Shown: in pieces, positions 53,114-63,429 of the stretch
Position numbering within the stretch: position 1 is the first letter of the stretch
Layout: the number at the start of each line of letters is the position of its first letter
Assembly: GCF_005049105.1 (NCBI RefSeq)
Contig: NZ_SUKA01000003.1
Span: 744,001 to 808,000 of the forward strand
Origin: Sphingobacterium alkalisoli
Lineage (GTDB): Bacteria > Bacteroidota > Bacteroidia > Sphingobacteriales > Sphingobacteriaceae
DNA length: 64,000 nt
Direction of reading: 5' to 3'
Translations under genes and position numbers: made by a program
The notes under the pieces: model-generated
Seen by the model: the letters and a program-made list of their open reading frames with translations, nothing else
The model's database searches: none
What the model was told of the DNA's origin: nothing

Positions 53114-54968
53114 TTTATTTCAAAACGCACTTATCTATCTCGGAACTGCCATTGTGTGCGTCCCTATTTCGAAAAAACTTGGTATAGGCAGTGTCTTAGG
53201 TTACCTCATCGGAGGTATCTTAGTCGGTCCATTTGTATTGGGCTTGATTGGTACTGATGGGCACGATGTGATGCATACTGCCGAGTTTGGGGTAGTGATG
53301 ATGCTCTTCGTGATCGGGTTGGAGCTGAATCCCGCCCAATTTTGGAAGATGAAAACGAAAATAGTGGGACTCGGCGGGCTTCAGATGCTGCTTACCGGGT
53401 TATTACTTTTCCCGCTACTTTATTTCGTACTGTCCTTCTCCCTTAATGCGTCTTTGGCACTCGCCATGACATTTGCCATGTCGTCGACAGCCATCGTATT
53501 GCAAACGCTGAAGGAAAAAAACCTCGACAAGACACCAGCCGGTCAAAATGCATTTTCTGTATTGCTTTTCCAGGATATTGCCGTTATTCCGATCCTTGCG
53601 GTACTCCCTTTGCTGGCGCTACAATCTGTTTCCGACAGTCAAGAACAACATCAATTACCCGGTTTTCTATCGGTTATGGAAGATTATCCAAGCCTATTAT
53701 TACTCCTCGCAGTTGGCTTTGTGTTTGTACTCAGTAAATACCTCCTTCCAATTTTTCTTAGGTTAATTGCCAAAGTGCAGATGCACGAACTCTTTACTGC
53801 AGCGGCCTTATTTTTTGTAATCGGCATTGCCTGGCTAATGGAAGCCGTCGGTATCAGTGCAGCCCTCGGTGCTTTTATGGCCGGGGTTTTATTGGCTAAC
53901 AGCGAGTTCAGGCATGAACTGGAAGCCGATATCAACCCCTTCAAAGGCTTGCTGCTGGGTATCTTCTTTACCGCCGTTGGATCTACCATCAACTTTGATA
54001 TTATCGCGGCCGATCCCCTAAAAGTTTCCGCCATTGTCTTCTCACTCCTATTCGTAAAATGGATAGTCCTGTTTGTTATTGGGAAAAAATTCAAGTTGGC
54101 ATCCGACCAGAATATCCTATTTGCATTCTTGCTCTGCCAAGTGGGCGAATTTGCGTTTGTATTATTAAGCTCCATTGGCCAAATCGGCATCGTTCCGAAA
54201 GATGACCTGGATCTGTTTATGGCGGTCGTGACGATCAGTATGATGGTCTCACCGTTGCTGCTATTTATAAACGAGAAGTTCATCGCGCCCAAGATTGGTG
54301 TTACCGAAAAAAATACGGAAAAATCCTACGACGAAATTGAAGCACATCACGAGGTCATTCTGATCGGTTTTGGACATTTTGGAAGTACACTCGGACGGTT
54401 TTTGCGGGCTAACCATATACAGGCTACCATTATCGATAGCGATAGCGATCGCGTAAACTTACTTCGAAAGATGGGATTCAACGTATTTTATGGCGACGGT
54501 ACCCGATTGGATCTATTGGAATCAGCTGGAGCAAGAGATGCAAAAATACTGATTTCCGCCCTCGACAATCCACACACCAATATGGAGCTTTTCGACATGC
54601 TTCCCAAGCATTTCCCACACCTGAAGCTCTTTGTACGCGCCAAAAACCGAAACGATGCGTATGAGTTGATGGACAAAGGGATCGACCACATCTTCCGGGA
54701 ATCGCTGTTAGACTCCGTATATATGGGCGTGGACGTACTATCCGAGTTGGGTTTAAGAAAATACACCCTGCACCGCAAAGCGCAGGATTTTATAGTATAC
54801 GATAATGAAGCCATGAAAAAGCTTGCGCAGCACCGGACGAGTAAAGAATATCTGGGTAACTTTCGGGAAGAAATCGAACTGCAGGAACGCTTGCTCCAAG
54901 AAGATAGCGTATTCATTGCCGAGTCGGAGGAGGATAGCGCCTGGGATTCTTCCGTTCGGGAGAGCTAG
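53103..54968 (+). CDS. KefC-like CPA2 potassium/proton antiporter
   Basis: 621 residues. The first ~390 residues hold about 12 membrane segments of the CPA2 family, with GYLIGGILVGPFVLGLI, ELNPAQFWKM, and SSTAIVLQTL. The C-terminal TrkA-N/RCK domain (about 413-530) has the nucleotide motif ILIGFGHFGSTLGRFLRA. KefB/KefC systems release K+ during electrophile stress to acidify the cytoplasm; the glutathione-gated mode may not apply in Bacteroidota. Overlaps the KefF-like gene. Confidence 0.92.
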   Translation: MAADLFQNALIYLGTAIVCVPISKKLGIGSVLGYLIGGILVGPFVLGLIGTDGHDVMHTAEFGVVMMLFVIGLELNPAQFWKMKTKIVGLGGLQMLLTGLLLFPLLYFVLSFSLNASLALAMTFAMSSTAIVLQTLKEKNLDKTPAGQNAFSVLLFQDIAVIPILAVLPLLALQSVSDSQEQHQLPGFLSVMEDYPSLLLLLAVGFVFVLSKYLLPIFLRLIAKVQMHELFTAAALFFVIGIAWLMEAVGISAALGAFMAGVLLANSEFRHELEADINPFKGLLLGIFFTAVGSTINFDIIAADPLKVSAIVFSLLFVKWIVLFVIGKKFKLASDQNILFAFLLCQVGEFAFVLLSSIGQIGIVPKDDLDLFMAVVTISMMVSPLLLFINEKFIAPKIGVTEKNTEKSYDEIEAHHEVILIGFGHFGSTLGRFLRANHIQATIIDSDSDRVNLLRKMGFNVFYGDGTRLDLLESAGARDAKILISALDNPHTNMELFDMLPKHFPHLKLFVRAKNRNDAYELMDKGIDHIFRESLLDSVYMGVDVLSELGLRKYTLHRKAQDFIVYDNEAMKKLAQHRTSKEYLGNFREEIELQERLLQEDSVFIAESEEDSAWDSSVRES

Positions 54969-55112
54969 CATAGTTGATCCCGTGTGTTTCAGCGATGTAG
55001 ATACACGGGAGCAATGTCGTCTGAAAGACATGATACGATCCGGTATTTGCAAATTTTTAAAAAATAAGATAGATTTACAAAAAATTAATCATTTGGTAAC
55101 AAAGTAGTAGCC

Positions 55113-55703
55113 GTGCGAGAGAGAGGTACCTATAGCGATGATGTACAGTTAGTTTTACGGATTAATGCCGGCGACCACCGGGCTTTTGATGAATTGTTCA
55201 GTCGTTATAAAGAAGTCCTCTACCGCCACGCGTATCGTATGATTCCCGATGTGGAGGTCTGCAACGACATTATACAAGATGTATTCCTGACCATCTGGAC
55301 CAAGCATAAGACCTGGCATATCAAAACCTCTGCAATTTCATACCTTTATCAAGCGGTACGCAACAAGGTACTTGATCACATCAGCCACGAAAAAGTAATT
55401 GACAAATATTTAGGCGAGTTGACCGATTTCGAGCGAAACGGACAGTGCTACACCGAAGAATCGGTACTCGAACGCGAACTTTTAGCCCTGATCGAAGAAA
55501 ATAAGTCTAATTTACCCCCTCGTACGCGCGAAATTTTCGAAATGAACCGCGAACAACAGCTAAGTTACCGCGAAATCGGCGAAAAACTATCTATTTCGGA
55601 GACAACTGCAAAGAAACAGGTACATAATGCACTCCGTTACCTCCGCACAAAGCTTACTACACTCCTATTTTCTATACTTTTTTTACTTTTTTCGTTTTTA
55701 TAG
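55113..55703 (+). CDS. ECF RNA polymerase sigma-70 factor
   Basis: 196 residues from the GTG at 55113, the only in-frame start giving region 2 in full. Region 2: FDELFSRYKEVLYRHAYRMI and NDIIQDVFLTIWTKHKTW. Region 4 HTH: LSYREIGEKLSISETTAKKQVHNALRYLR. The C-terminus is unusual: a hydrophobic tail LLFSILFLLFSFL. It heads the FecR-SusC-SusD-TlpA locus and is expected to drive it. Confidence 0.9.
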   Translation: MRERGTYSDDVQLVLRINAGDHRAFDELFSRYKEVLYRHAYRMIPDVEVCNDIIQDVFLTIWTKHKTWHIKTSAISYLYQAVRNKVLDHISHEKVIDKYLGELTDFERNGQCYTEESVLERELLALIEENKSNLPPRTREIFEMNREQQLSYREIGEKLSISETTAKKQVHNALRYLRTKLTTLLFSILFLLFSFL

Positions 55704-55773
55704 TACTCCCTTTTCCTAGGTTGCCCGTCTCTTCTATAACTGACCGTCGTAAATATGGGGCCAGTACCTGATA

Positions 55774-56904
55774 ATGATGAACAAACTAGACACTAAAAAG
55801 ATCCTGCAAAAGTACAATGCAGGCGAAAAATTAAGCAGGCAGGAGATACTGTGGCTGGATAGCTTTTATCTACATAAAGCCAAGCAGTCTAAGCACAAGA
55901 TATCCGATTCTGATCTGGCGAACAACCTGGCACAGGTGGACGCCTCCATGCGGCAACAGATTCCAAAAAAGCGTTTCGGTTCCCACCATATCTGGTGGTA
56001 CGCGGCCGCATCCGCCGTCATTGCGGTAGCTTTTGCATTATACAGCTATCAATTGGGTTCCACCAATCGGTTAATAGCAGAACAGCGAACCTTACTGGAA
56101 AATATAAAGCCCGGAAGCGACAAAGCGATATTGGAACTTGCCAATGGCGAGCAGGTCATCCTAGACGGCACCCAAACCCTACACCATGGAGCCAGCACAA
56201 TCGCACTGAGCGATAAAACTATCGATCTTCAGAAACTAGGAATTCATGCGACGGCTCTCAATACGATCCGTATACCCCGGGGTGGACAATATAAAGTAGT
56301 ATTGAGTGACGGATCGACCGTATGGCTCAATGCGGGATCGCAGTTGCGCTATCCAAACGTATTTGCGGCAGACAGTCGTCGTGTGGAACTCATTGGCGAA
56401 GCCTATTTTGAGGTTAGTCACAACCCGAACAAGCCGTTTATGGTGAAAACAAAAGATCAGCAGATACAAGTCTTGGGTACCGGCTTTAATGTGCGTGCAT
56501 ATCCAAACAGCCCTTCGGCAACGACCTTGGCACATGGCAAGGTGCAGGTAACGGCATCACAAGCCGTACAACCGCTACTCCTACACCCTGGCGAACAGGC
56601 CTTTTTGGACAAGGGATCCTTACATCGCAAACGCGTAAATGTGAATAGCGCTATGGCCTGGAAAAATGGATTATTCAGTTTTCAACGAAGCGACCTACGC
56701 GATATTACCGCGCAGCTTGAGCGTTGGTACGACGTAGACTTTGTATTTGAAAACATGACTATCCCGAGCAAGCAAATTACCGGAGAAATATCGCGCCATG
56801 TAAGCTTATATGATGTCGTAGAAATCCTATCCTACTTTGACATTAGCTGCCGAATTGAAGGCCGTACAGTATATCTAGATGTAAAAAATAACAAAACCAA
56901 ATAA
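55774..56904 (+). CDS. FecR-family anti-sigma factor
   Basis: 376 residues. Cytosolic N-terminus (ILQKYNAGEKLSRQEILWLDSF), one membrane helix (WWYAAASAVIAVAFALYSYQ), then periplasmic FecR domain: IRIPRGGQYKVVLSDGSTVWLNAGSQL, LIGEAYFEVSHNPNKPFMV, VLGTGFNVRAYPN, and a DUF4974 C-terminus with LERWYDVDFVFENM. Links the SusC receptor to the sigma factor encoded upstream. It ends 6 bases before the SusC start. Confidence 0.93.
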   Translation: MMNKLDTKKILQKYNAGEKLSRQEILWLDSFYLHKAKQSKHKISDSDLANNLAQVDASMRQQIPKKRFGSHHIWWYAAASAVIAVAFALYSYQLGSTNRLIAEQRTLLENIKPGSDKAILELANGEQVILDGTQTLHHGASTIALSDKTIDLQKLGIHATALNTIRIPRGGQYKVVLSDGSTVWLNAGSQLRYPNVFAADSRRVELIGEAYFEVSHNPNKPFMVKTKDQQIQVLGTGFNVRAYPNSPSATTLAHGKVQVTASQAVQPLLLHPGEQAFLDKGSLHRKRVNVNSAMAWKNGLFSFQRSDLRDITAQLERWYDVDFVFENMTIPSKQITGEISRHVSLYDVVEILSYFDISCRIEGRTVYLDVKNNKTK

Positions 56905-56910
56905 TCAATC

Positions 56911-59900
56911 ATGAAGCAATACCGAATGAAGAAACTGACCTTACGTCAGTGGCTATTACCCCTTGCGGCATCTGTCGTATTATTTTCGTCCAACGCTTTT
57001 TCGCAGATTACACTGCGCGTAAAGCGAGCGGATGCCCGGACTGTGATCTCGTCTATCGAGCAACAGAGTGGGTACCGCTTTGTATACGACGAAGGGAATA
57101 TACAATTTCCGATCGTAGACGTAGATATAAGCAACGTCTCCATCGAGCGCGCTTTAGCAGCAGCGTTTGATGACAGTAACCTAACGTACAAAATCGTCAA
57201 GAAAAATATCTTGATAAAAAACAAGACCAAATCTGCGTCGAAAGCAAGTGCGCCTGGTCGCGTCGAACAGGAAATAGTACAAAGCTATACCTTCTCGGGT
57301 AAAGTGGTAGATGCGGCAAATACCCCGTTAGCAGGTGCCAGCGTACGCCTAAAAAATACCGATATCTTTACATCAACGAATGAAGAAGGAATCTTCATAC
57401 TAACCAGTAATAGACAAAAGGGCACGTTACAGATTAGCTTTATTGGCCATCAGACCGTGGAAGTACCCGCTCAGACGCAGGTAGGCAATATCGTCCTGCC
57501 AGAACTGGAGGCCGAACTCGAAGAGATTGCCGTAACAGTGAGTACCGGTTATCAGACGATACCCAAAGAGCGCGCAACAGGTGCGTTTGCTTCACTACCG
57601 AAGAAAAGCTTAGAACAACAGCGGCTTAATGATCTAAGCACCTTGCTCGAAGGAAGAATTGCTGGCTACCATAATGGTAGAGTTCGTGGCACGACGTCCA
57701 TGAAAGGAGTAACCAATCCCCTATACGTTGTAGATGGTTTTCCGATAGAAAATAATACGATAGCTTTCAATGGTAATATTGAAGAAGCACTACCAAACCT
57801 CAATTTAGAAGACATCGAATCCATTACCGTATTGCGCGACGCCGCTGCAGCTTCTATCTATGGCGCGCGGGCCGCTAATGGGGTTGTCGTTATCGTCACA
57901 AAGAAAGGTAAAGCAAACGGAACAGAAGTAGGCGCTTCTGCGGTTGTAACCCACACGCCTTATTATTTCAACACGAGCCGTTTAACGTCGGCAGCAGATA
58001 TTATCGGCATTGAACGCGAATGGGCATTACGTGATCCAAAATTAGACACGTTAACTTCTCCCGGTGCGCACGCTTTGCTTAACCAGATGGTTTATCCGAC
58101 TCGCGGCATACAAACCATTTTGCAAAGCTATGCAGGTACGATCACCGAGACAGAAATGAACAGGCGTTTAGATGAAATGGCGAGTAGCGGCTATCGGTAT
58201 TATGATGATGTCGAGAAATTCGGAAAGCGCAATCCCTTCGCGCAACAATACAATATTAACATCTCAAATGGAAGCGAAAGAAACCGTTTTTATTCTTCGG
58301 TTACTTATAAAAAGAATTTGCTGGAAGACGTTTATAACAAAGAGGATAATTTAGGGATTAACCTGCGCAATACCACGCAAGTCACCAAATGGCTAGCGGT
58401 AGAACTCAGTACATTTATGACATACGGTTCGCGCGACGCGCAAACCTATGATTTGCTGCAAAATCCACAATTCCCATTTATGCCGTATGATGGACTCCGC
58501 AATGCCGATGGCAGCAACTTCATATCCACCGAAGAGTCCCGCTTAAGTCTAGAGATGCGTGATATCATTAGAAACAATAATCTTTACCCTATGCATATAG
58601 ATCCATTGAACGAGATCGGGAATAATATTCAAAAGCAGAATCGTTTCGGAAACAGAAGTTACCTGAAGTTGGATGCGAAGCTTGCGGATTGGATTTCGTA
58701 CATGGGGTGGTTCCAATACGAATATACGCGGGATAACGGTGAGACCCTTTACGACAAAAACTCTTTTTATGTGCGTAATCGGGTGAATGGATATGCACGT
58801 ACGATCGACGGGCAGCTCCGCTACCTCATACCTTATGGCCATATTTTTGCGACTGATGAGCAAAACGGGCGCAATTTCACCTTTCGGCAGCAGCTTAATA
58901 TCGACAAAAATTTCGGCAGCAACCATAGTCTTAATGCCATCCTCGGTACCGAGATCCGTAACAATCACATTATCCGTACGAACCAAAGTTTGTACAACTA
59001 CGACCCGATGGCGCTTACTTATGAGATGTTGACACCAAACATCGGATCCGGTGGAGGTATACTTGGTAACTATGCACAATTTAATCCACAAAGTGATGTT
59101 TATGGCAAATTTGATCTTGAGCGTCGCTATGTCTCACTTTATGCAAATGGGGGCTATGCCTACCAAAACAAATACCTGTTGAGCGGTAGTGTACGGTGGG
59201 ATCGTTCCAATTTATGGGGCACCAGCAATAAATACCAGAACAAGCCGATCTGGTCTCTCGGTGCAGGATGGAACCTCGAAAAGGAAAGCTTTTTTAAAGT
59301 AGATTGGATCAATCAGCTGAAGCTCAGAACGTCGTACGGGATAGGTGGTAATATTGCACATGACACCAGTCCTTATTTAACAACTTACTACAATATGAAC
59401 CCGAATGTAGGCGGTACCTCAGCCACTGTTGATACGCGTCCAAATCCGTTGCTCTCCTGGGAAAAGACAACGACCTTCAACCTGGGAACAGACTTTTCTG
59501 TCTGGAATAACCGAATTACCGGTAGCCTTGATTATTATCGGAAGACAGGAGCAGATTTGTTATCCAGCGCCCAAGGCATACCGACCGAAGGTTTTGGCTA
59601 TAGTACATATGACTTAAACAATGGCGGAATGACAAATCACGGTATCGAAACTACCCTTGGCGCAACGGTAATAAATAAGGGAAAATTCAGTTGGAACACC
59701 AATCTTCTCCATGCGTATAATAAGAATAAGGTGACCTATGTAGATGTCGAAGCGCCGGTATATTTCTTGCAAATTGACCATGCCTACGCTTTTCCTAGGA
59801 TAGGAAATCCATATCAATCCCTATATGGATACGCATGGGCAGGGCTTACCGACCAGGGCATGCCCCAGGTCTATGATAGCGCGGGCGAAAAAGTCTTGTA

Positions 59901-60441
59901 CACACCAGGCGATTTAGCCTCTGTGATTTATGCTGGATCAACAGTTCCCACCCACACGGCATCGTGGACGAATAGTCTCACCTATGCCAACTTCGACTTT
60001 TCCATTATGATGACCTATGAAGCGGGGCACAAAATTCGTAATACAGACCTTCCTTATTTAGGGGGATCTTCACAGTTTGCAAATATCCGTATCGCTAACA
60101 AAGACATCGCCGACCGCTGGAGGCAGGCGGGCGATGAAATGCACACAGATATTCCGCGCCTGGTCTTTCCGGAAGAAGAAGGCCTGTACAACGCCCAAAG
60201 CGAAAATATTTACAGAAACGCAGACATCAACGTACTTGACGCCAGCAACCTAAATATACGCAATATCAGCCTGGCCTATCGTATTCCTGGCCAATACTTA
60301 AGCAAGCTACGCATACCAAATGCCCGCATTCAGCTAAATGCCGAAAACGTAGCGCTATTTGCCAAAAGTGCCAACGCAAAAAATATGTTGGGGGGCTACC
60401 GCAGACCAAATTATGTCTTCGGACTTTACATTACTTTATAA
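56911..60441 (+). CDS. SusC/RagA-type TonB-linked outer-membrane protein
   Basis: 1176 residues. Signal (VVLFSSNAFSQ), STN domain (ADARTVISSIEQQSGYRFVYDE, about 45-105), carboxypeptidase-like beta domain (SGKVVDAANTPLAGASVRL), plug with MKGVTNPLYVVDGFPIENN and IESITVLRDAAAASIYGARAANGVVVI, then a barrel ending in GLYITL. Together with the adjacent SusD protein it imports an unknown oligomer. The STN domain signals through FecR. Confidence 0.95.
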   Translation: MKQYRMKKLTLRQWLLPLAASVVLFSSNAFSQITLRVKRADARTVISSIEQQSGYRFVYDEGNIQFPIVDVDISNVSIERALAAAFDDSNLTYKIVKKNILIKNKTKSASKASAPGRVEQEIVQSYTFSGKVVDAANTPLAGASVRLKNTDIFTSTNEEGIFILTSNRQKGTLQISFIGHQTVEVPAQTQVGNIVLPELEAELEEIAVTVSTGYQTIPKERATGAFASLPKKSLEQQRLNDLSTLLEGRIAGYHNGRVRGTTSMKGVTNPLYVVDGFPIENNTIAFNGNIEEALPNLNLEDIESITVLRDAAAASIYGARAANGVVVIVTKKGKANGTEVGASAVVTHTPYYFNTSRLTSAADIIGIEREWALRDPKLDTLTSPGAHALLNQMVYPTRGIQTILQSYAGTITETEMNRRLDEMASSGYRYYDDVEKFGKRNPFAQQYNINISNGSERNRFYSSVTYKKNLLEDVYNKEDNLGINLRNTTQVTKWLAVELSTFMTYGSRDAQTYDLLQNPQFPFMPYDGLRNADGSNFISTEESRLSLEMRDIIRNNNLYPMHIDPLNEIGNNIQKQNRFGNRSYLKLDAKLADWISYMGWFQYEYTRDNGETLYDKNSFYVRNRVNGYARTIDGQLRYLIPYGHIFATDEQNGRNFTFRQQLNIDKNFGSNHSLNAILGTEIRNNHIIRTNQSLYNYDPMALTYEMLTPNIGSGGGILGNYAQFNPQSDVYGKFDLERRYVSLYANGGYAYQNKYLLSGSVRWDRSNLWGTSNKYQNKPIWSLGAGWNLEKESFFKVDWINQLKLRTSYGIGGNIAHDTSPYLTTYYNMNPNVGGTSATVDTRPNPLLSWEKTTTFNLGTDFSVWNNRITGSLDYYRKTGADLLSSAQGIPTEGFGYSTYDLNNGGMTNHGIETTLGATVINKGKFSWNTNLLHAYNKNKVTYVDVEAPVYFLQIDHAYAFPRIGNPYQSLYGYAWAGLTDQGMPQVYDSAGEKVLYTPGDLASVIYAGSTVPTHTASWTNSLTYANFDFSIMMTYEAGHKIRNTDLPYLGGSSQFANIRIANKDIADRWRQAGDEMHTDIPRLVFPEEEGLYNAQSENIYRNADINVLDASNLNIRNISLAYRIPGQYLSKLRIPNARIQLNAENVALFAKSANAKNMLGGYRRPNYVFGLYITL

Positions 60442-60452
60442 TCTTCATAATC

Positions 60453-61865
60453 ATGAGAAAACAACTGATAAGATATATACTTCTAGGATTTGTAGCAACT
60501 GGCGCTGTATCATGCAACGACTATCTTAATGTACTGCCAAAAGGGAAAAAACTTCCGACGACGTATGCAGACTTCGAACCGTTGCTCCGCGATGAATACG
60601 GTGTACACCACACCCGCACTACGCAAGCTACCAATCTGCTCAATGATCGATTTGTATCTAGCTCCAATCTCAATTATTACCGCTTATGGGATGCCAACTA
60701 TTTTTGGCGCGAAGACGTAGATCGAAAATTGCTGAACAATGCCGATGAAGACACCTATTACCAAAGTTACACGAGCATATCAACCTGCAACTTGATCATA
60801 GAGAATGGGGCTGAGATGACAGAAGCCACAGATGCGCAACGGAAAGAGCTTGTCGCTACTGCAAAAGTGCTACGGGCCTTAAATTACTTTATTTTAACAA
60901 ACTATTACGCAGCCACTTATGAGGAAGGAACGGCATCAAACTTACGTGCAGTGCCGATCATCTACAGTGCAGATGTTGGCGCGGCACATACCCAGGTTAG
61001 CATTCAGGAAATTTATGATTTCATGATCAGTGAGCTACAAACATCTTTGAGCGATTTGCCCGAGACGGGACTAACAGTTTTGCACCCTGCCAGAGGAGCA
61101 GCGCATGCTTTGCTTGCCCGCATCTACTTACAGATGGGAAATTATCCATTAGCACTTGAACATGCTGACGACGCTTTACAGCTAAACGACAAACTCTTTG
61201 ACTGGCTTACTTATTATCAGCAAAACAAAACGCGTATTGAATCTCCGTCAGACTACGCCCTGAACGAAACCCCTGTAAACCATGGATATGTAGAAAATTA
61301 CTACTTCCGGCATGGTAATAATGCGTCATCCTACCGCACTTCCGAGTACGCACTGCGTGTAGACCGCGCTGCGCGGTTTGAAGAGGGGGATGCCAAATTT
61401 TTATCGCGTTGGAAGCTTCGCACGCTGGGACCTGATACCTACTATGCCACTACAATGACCGGATACCACAACCTGCAAGGACTCACTACAGTCGAAGTAT
61501 ATCTCATTAAAGCAGAGGCCTTAGCGCGTACCGGAAAAGTAGCAGAGGGTATGCAAGTACTGAACACGGTGCGCAAAACAAGAATCCTCGCCGATAAATA
61601 CGCTGATCTACAAACGAACGACCCCGTACAAGCTATTAAGTGGATCCACCGCACGAAAGCGAATGAACTTATCTTTTCTATCATGCCTTTCGCGGATAAA
61701 CGACGATTAAATAAAGAAGATGCCTACAAAACAACGTTAACCAAAACTGAAAATGGCACTGCATACAGCTTATCGCCAGCCTCGCATCTTTGGATAATGC
61801 CCTTTCCGCAGGGCGCATTCGACAACCCGGGTAACGGAACACTGGAACAAAACGTAGATAAATAA
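60453..61865 (+). CDS. SusD/RagB-type outer-membrane lipoprotein
   Basis: 470 residues with a lipobox (VSCNDYLN). TPR-like helical pairs (ELVATAKVLRALNYFILTNYYA, then AAHALLARIYLQMGNYPLAL) and the C-terminal SusD region with VYLIKAEALARTGKVAEGMQVLNTVRKTR. It acts as the lid of the SusC barrel at the cell surface. Substrate unknown. It lies 11 bases behind susC and 6 bases before the TlpA-like gene. Confidence 0.93.
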   Translation: MRKQLIRYILLGFVATGAVSCNDYLNVLPKGKKLPTTYADFEPLLRDEYGVHHTRTTQATNLLNDRFVSSSNLNYYRLWDANYFWREDVDRKLLNNADEDTYYQSYTSISTCNLIIENGAEMTEATDAQRKELVATAKVLRALNYFILTNYYAATYEEGTASNLRAVPIIYSADVGAAHTQVSIQEIYDFMISELQTSLSDLPETGLTVLHPARGAAHALLARIYLQMGNYPLALEHADDALQLNDKLFDWLTYYQQNKTRIESPSDYALNETPVNHGYVENYYFRHGNNASSYRTSEYALRVDRAARFEEGDAKFLSRWKLRTLGPDTYYATTMTGYHNLQGLTTVEVYLIKAEALARTGKVAEGMQVLNTVRKTRILADKYADLQTNDPVQAIKWIHRTKANELIFSIMPFADKRRLNKEDAYKTTLTKTENGTAYSLSPASHLWIMPFPQGAFDNPGNGTLEQNVDK

Positions 61866-61871
61866 AAAGAT

Positions 61872-63341
61872 ATGAAAAACACACTAATTTTCGCCCTGGC
61901 GCTATCTGCCACCGTGAGTTACGGTCAGCAAAAGCCAGCCGATCGGTATCAGCAATACCTTCCGATCATCACTGAGGGCTCTGCGGCACAAAAGGACTCC
62001 TTAGCTACTGCCTTGGTGGGTGAAGCAAAGAGCTATAAAACGGAAGCCGAATACCGGTCGACGCTAAATATACTCCGCAATTTGGAACAGGATGCAAAAA
62101 CGCAGGAACTGGAAAAAGTTGCCGTCAAGAAATTTCCGAAAGGTGCCATCACACGCGATGCGTTTATCCAGAACACGCTTTACAAAGCCGAAACTACAGC
62201 GGCAAAAGAAAAGGCCTATAAGGAACTGCTAAAAAAATGGCCGGTTAAAAATTTTCCCGACGAAGGGCTTACATACGATTATGCCGTGGCCCAACTGGCG
62301 CAAAGTTTCGCTAAAGACGGCGACGCAGCAAAAGCCATACAGTACCTCGAAACCATGCAGGAACGGTTTTGGCGTGGAAATGGATACCTGCCTGTTGGAA
62401 AGACGTTATTGGCTCAGGGCGACACCACGAATGCCACTCCCCTGTTGAAGATCGCTATGGATGATGCCTATTACTATATATCCTTGCCAGAGGAACAGCA
62501 AGACAATAAAGCGAAGTTCGCCGCCATGGGTTATGCCAGTGCCATGTCGGCATACGTGGATATCCTGGTAAACAGAGGGCAATATGAGCAGGCCGTGGAG
62601 CAGATCGAAAAGGCACTGGTGGTGGCACCGCAGCAAGCAGACGCCCTATCCACGGTGTACTATAAATCATTAATCGGCCTGGATCGTAAACTGGAAGCGT
62701 ACAATATCCTTACGCGGCTCTACGCAAAAGGTCAATTTAATGTAGAAGACCAGCTGAAGAAACTTTACGCCGATCTCAACGGATCCATGACGGGCTACGA
62801 GCGGTTCAACGCCAACCTCAAAGAAGAGTTGACACAATCCATCCGCACGCATATCAAAGAAATGGAAACGTTTAAACCTGCCCCAGCCTTCGAGCTACTG
62901 AACCTGAAAGGTGAAAAGGTTTCCCTGGCCAGCCTTAAAGGGAAGGTCGTGGTATTGGATTTCTGGGCAACCTGGTGCCAGCCTTGTATCCGCTCGTTCC
63001 CGGGCATGCAGGCTGCACAAGCATCCTACGCGGCAGATCCGGATGTAGAGTTCCTATTTATCAATACCTGGGAGCGTGACAAAGATTATAAAACGAAAGT
63101 TCCTGCCTTTATCGAAAAGAATAATTATCCTTTCGAAGTATTATACGATGACCAGAAAGACCGGGAATCCGGCCAAAACATGGCGGCACAATACGGTGTG
63201 CAAGGTATTCCGGCCAAATTCATTATCGACAAGGAAGGTAATATCCGTTATTTTCTAACGGGGTCTTCGCCCAATGTAGATTACATCAAAATGGAGATGC
63301 ATGAACTGATCGAATCGGCAAAAAAACCACATAAAGGTTAA
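61872..63341 (+). CDS. TlpA-type thiol-disulfide reductase with helical N-terminal region
   Basis: 489 residues. Signal peptide (ALALSATVSYGQQ), a long helical/TPR-like region of about 300 residues (QYLETMQERFWRGNGYLPVGK, then YEQAVEQIEKALVVAPQQADAL), then a thioredoxin domain with FWATWCQPC near 365 and a cis-proline region QGIPAKFII. Acts in the periplasm on disulfides. It is co-transcribed with SusCD; such partners are seen in several Sphingobacteriaceae loci, where the target may be cysteine-containing peptides or proteins. Confidence 0.9.
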   Translation: MKNTLIFALALSATVSYGQQKPADRYQQYLPIITEGSAAQKDSLATALVGEAKSYKTEAEYRSTLNILRNLEQDAKTQELEKVAVKKFPKGAITRDAFIQNTLYKAETTAAKEKAYKELLKKWPVKNFPDEGLTYDYAVAQLAQSFAKDGDAAKAIQYLETMQERFWRGNGYLPVGKTLLAQGDTTNATPLLKIAMDDAYYYISLPEEQQDNKAKFAAMGYASAMSAYVDILVNRGQYEQAVEQIEKALVVAPQQADALSTVYYKSLIGLDRKLEAYNILTRLYAKGQFNVEDQLKKLYADLNGSMTGYERFNANLKEELTQSIRTHIKEMETFKPAPAFELLNLKGEKVSLASLKGKVVVLDFWATWCQPCIRSFPGMQAAQASYAADPDVEFLFINTWERDKDYKTKVPAFIEKNNYPFEVLYDDQKDRESGQNMAAQYGVQGIPAKFIIDKEGNIRYFLTGSSPNVDYIKMEMHELIESAKKPHKG

Positions 63342-63368
63342 TACAGTACTAAAGGTTTTTTAATAACA

Positions 63369-63410
63369 CAACAAGGGGGAAAGTTCTGCGATGAACTATC
63401 CCCCTTGTTG
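63369..63410. terminator. Terminator after the TlpA-like gene
   Basis: CAACAAGGGGGA pairs with TCCCCCTTGTTG, a perfect 12-bp stem with an 18-nt loop, 28 bases past the stop. It may also end the convergent gene. Confidence 0.8.
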
Positions 63411-63429
63411 TTTAATGGAATGCAGTATG

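Noticed and set aside
53684-54292. Long antisense frame (202 codons) inside the KefC-like gene
   Set aside because: The sense strand is a strong, domain-complete antiporter; the antisense product has low-complexity composition and no start context.
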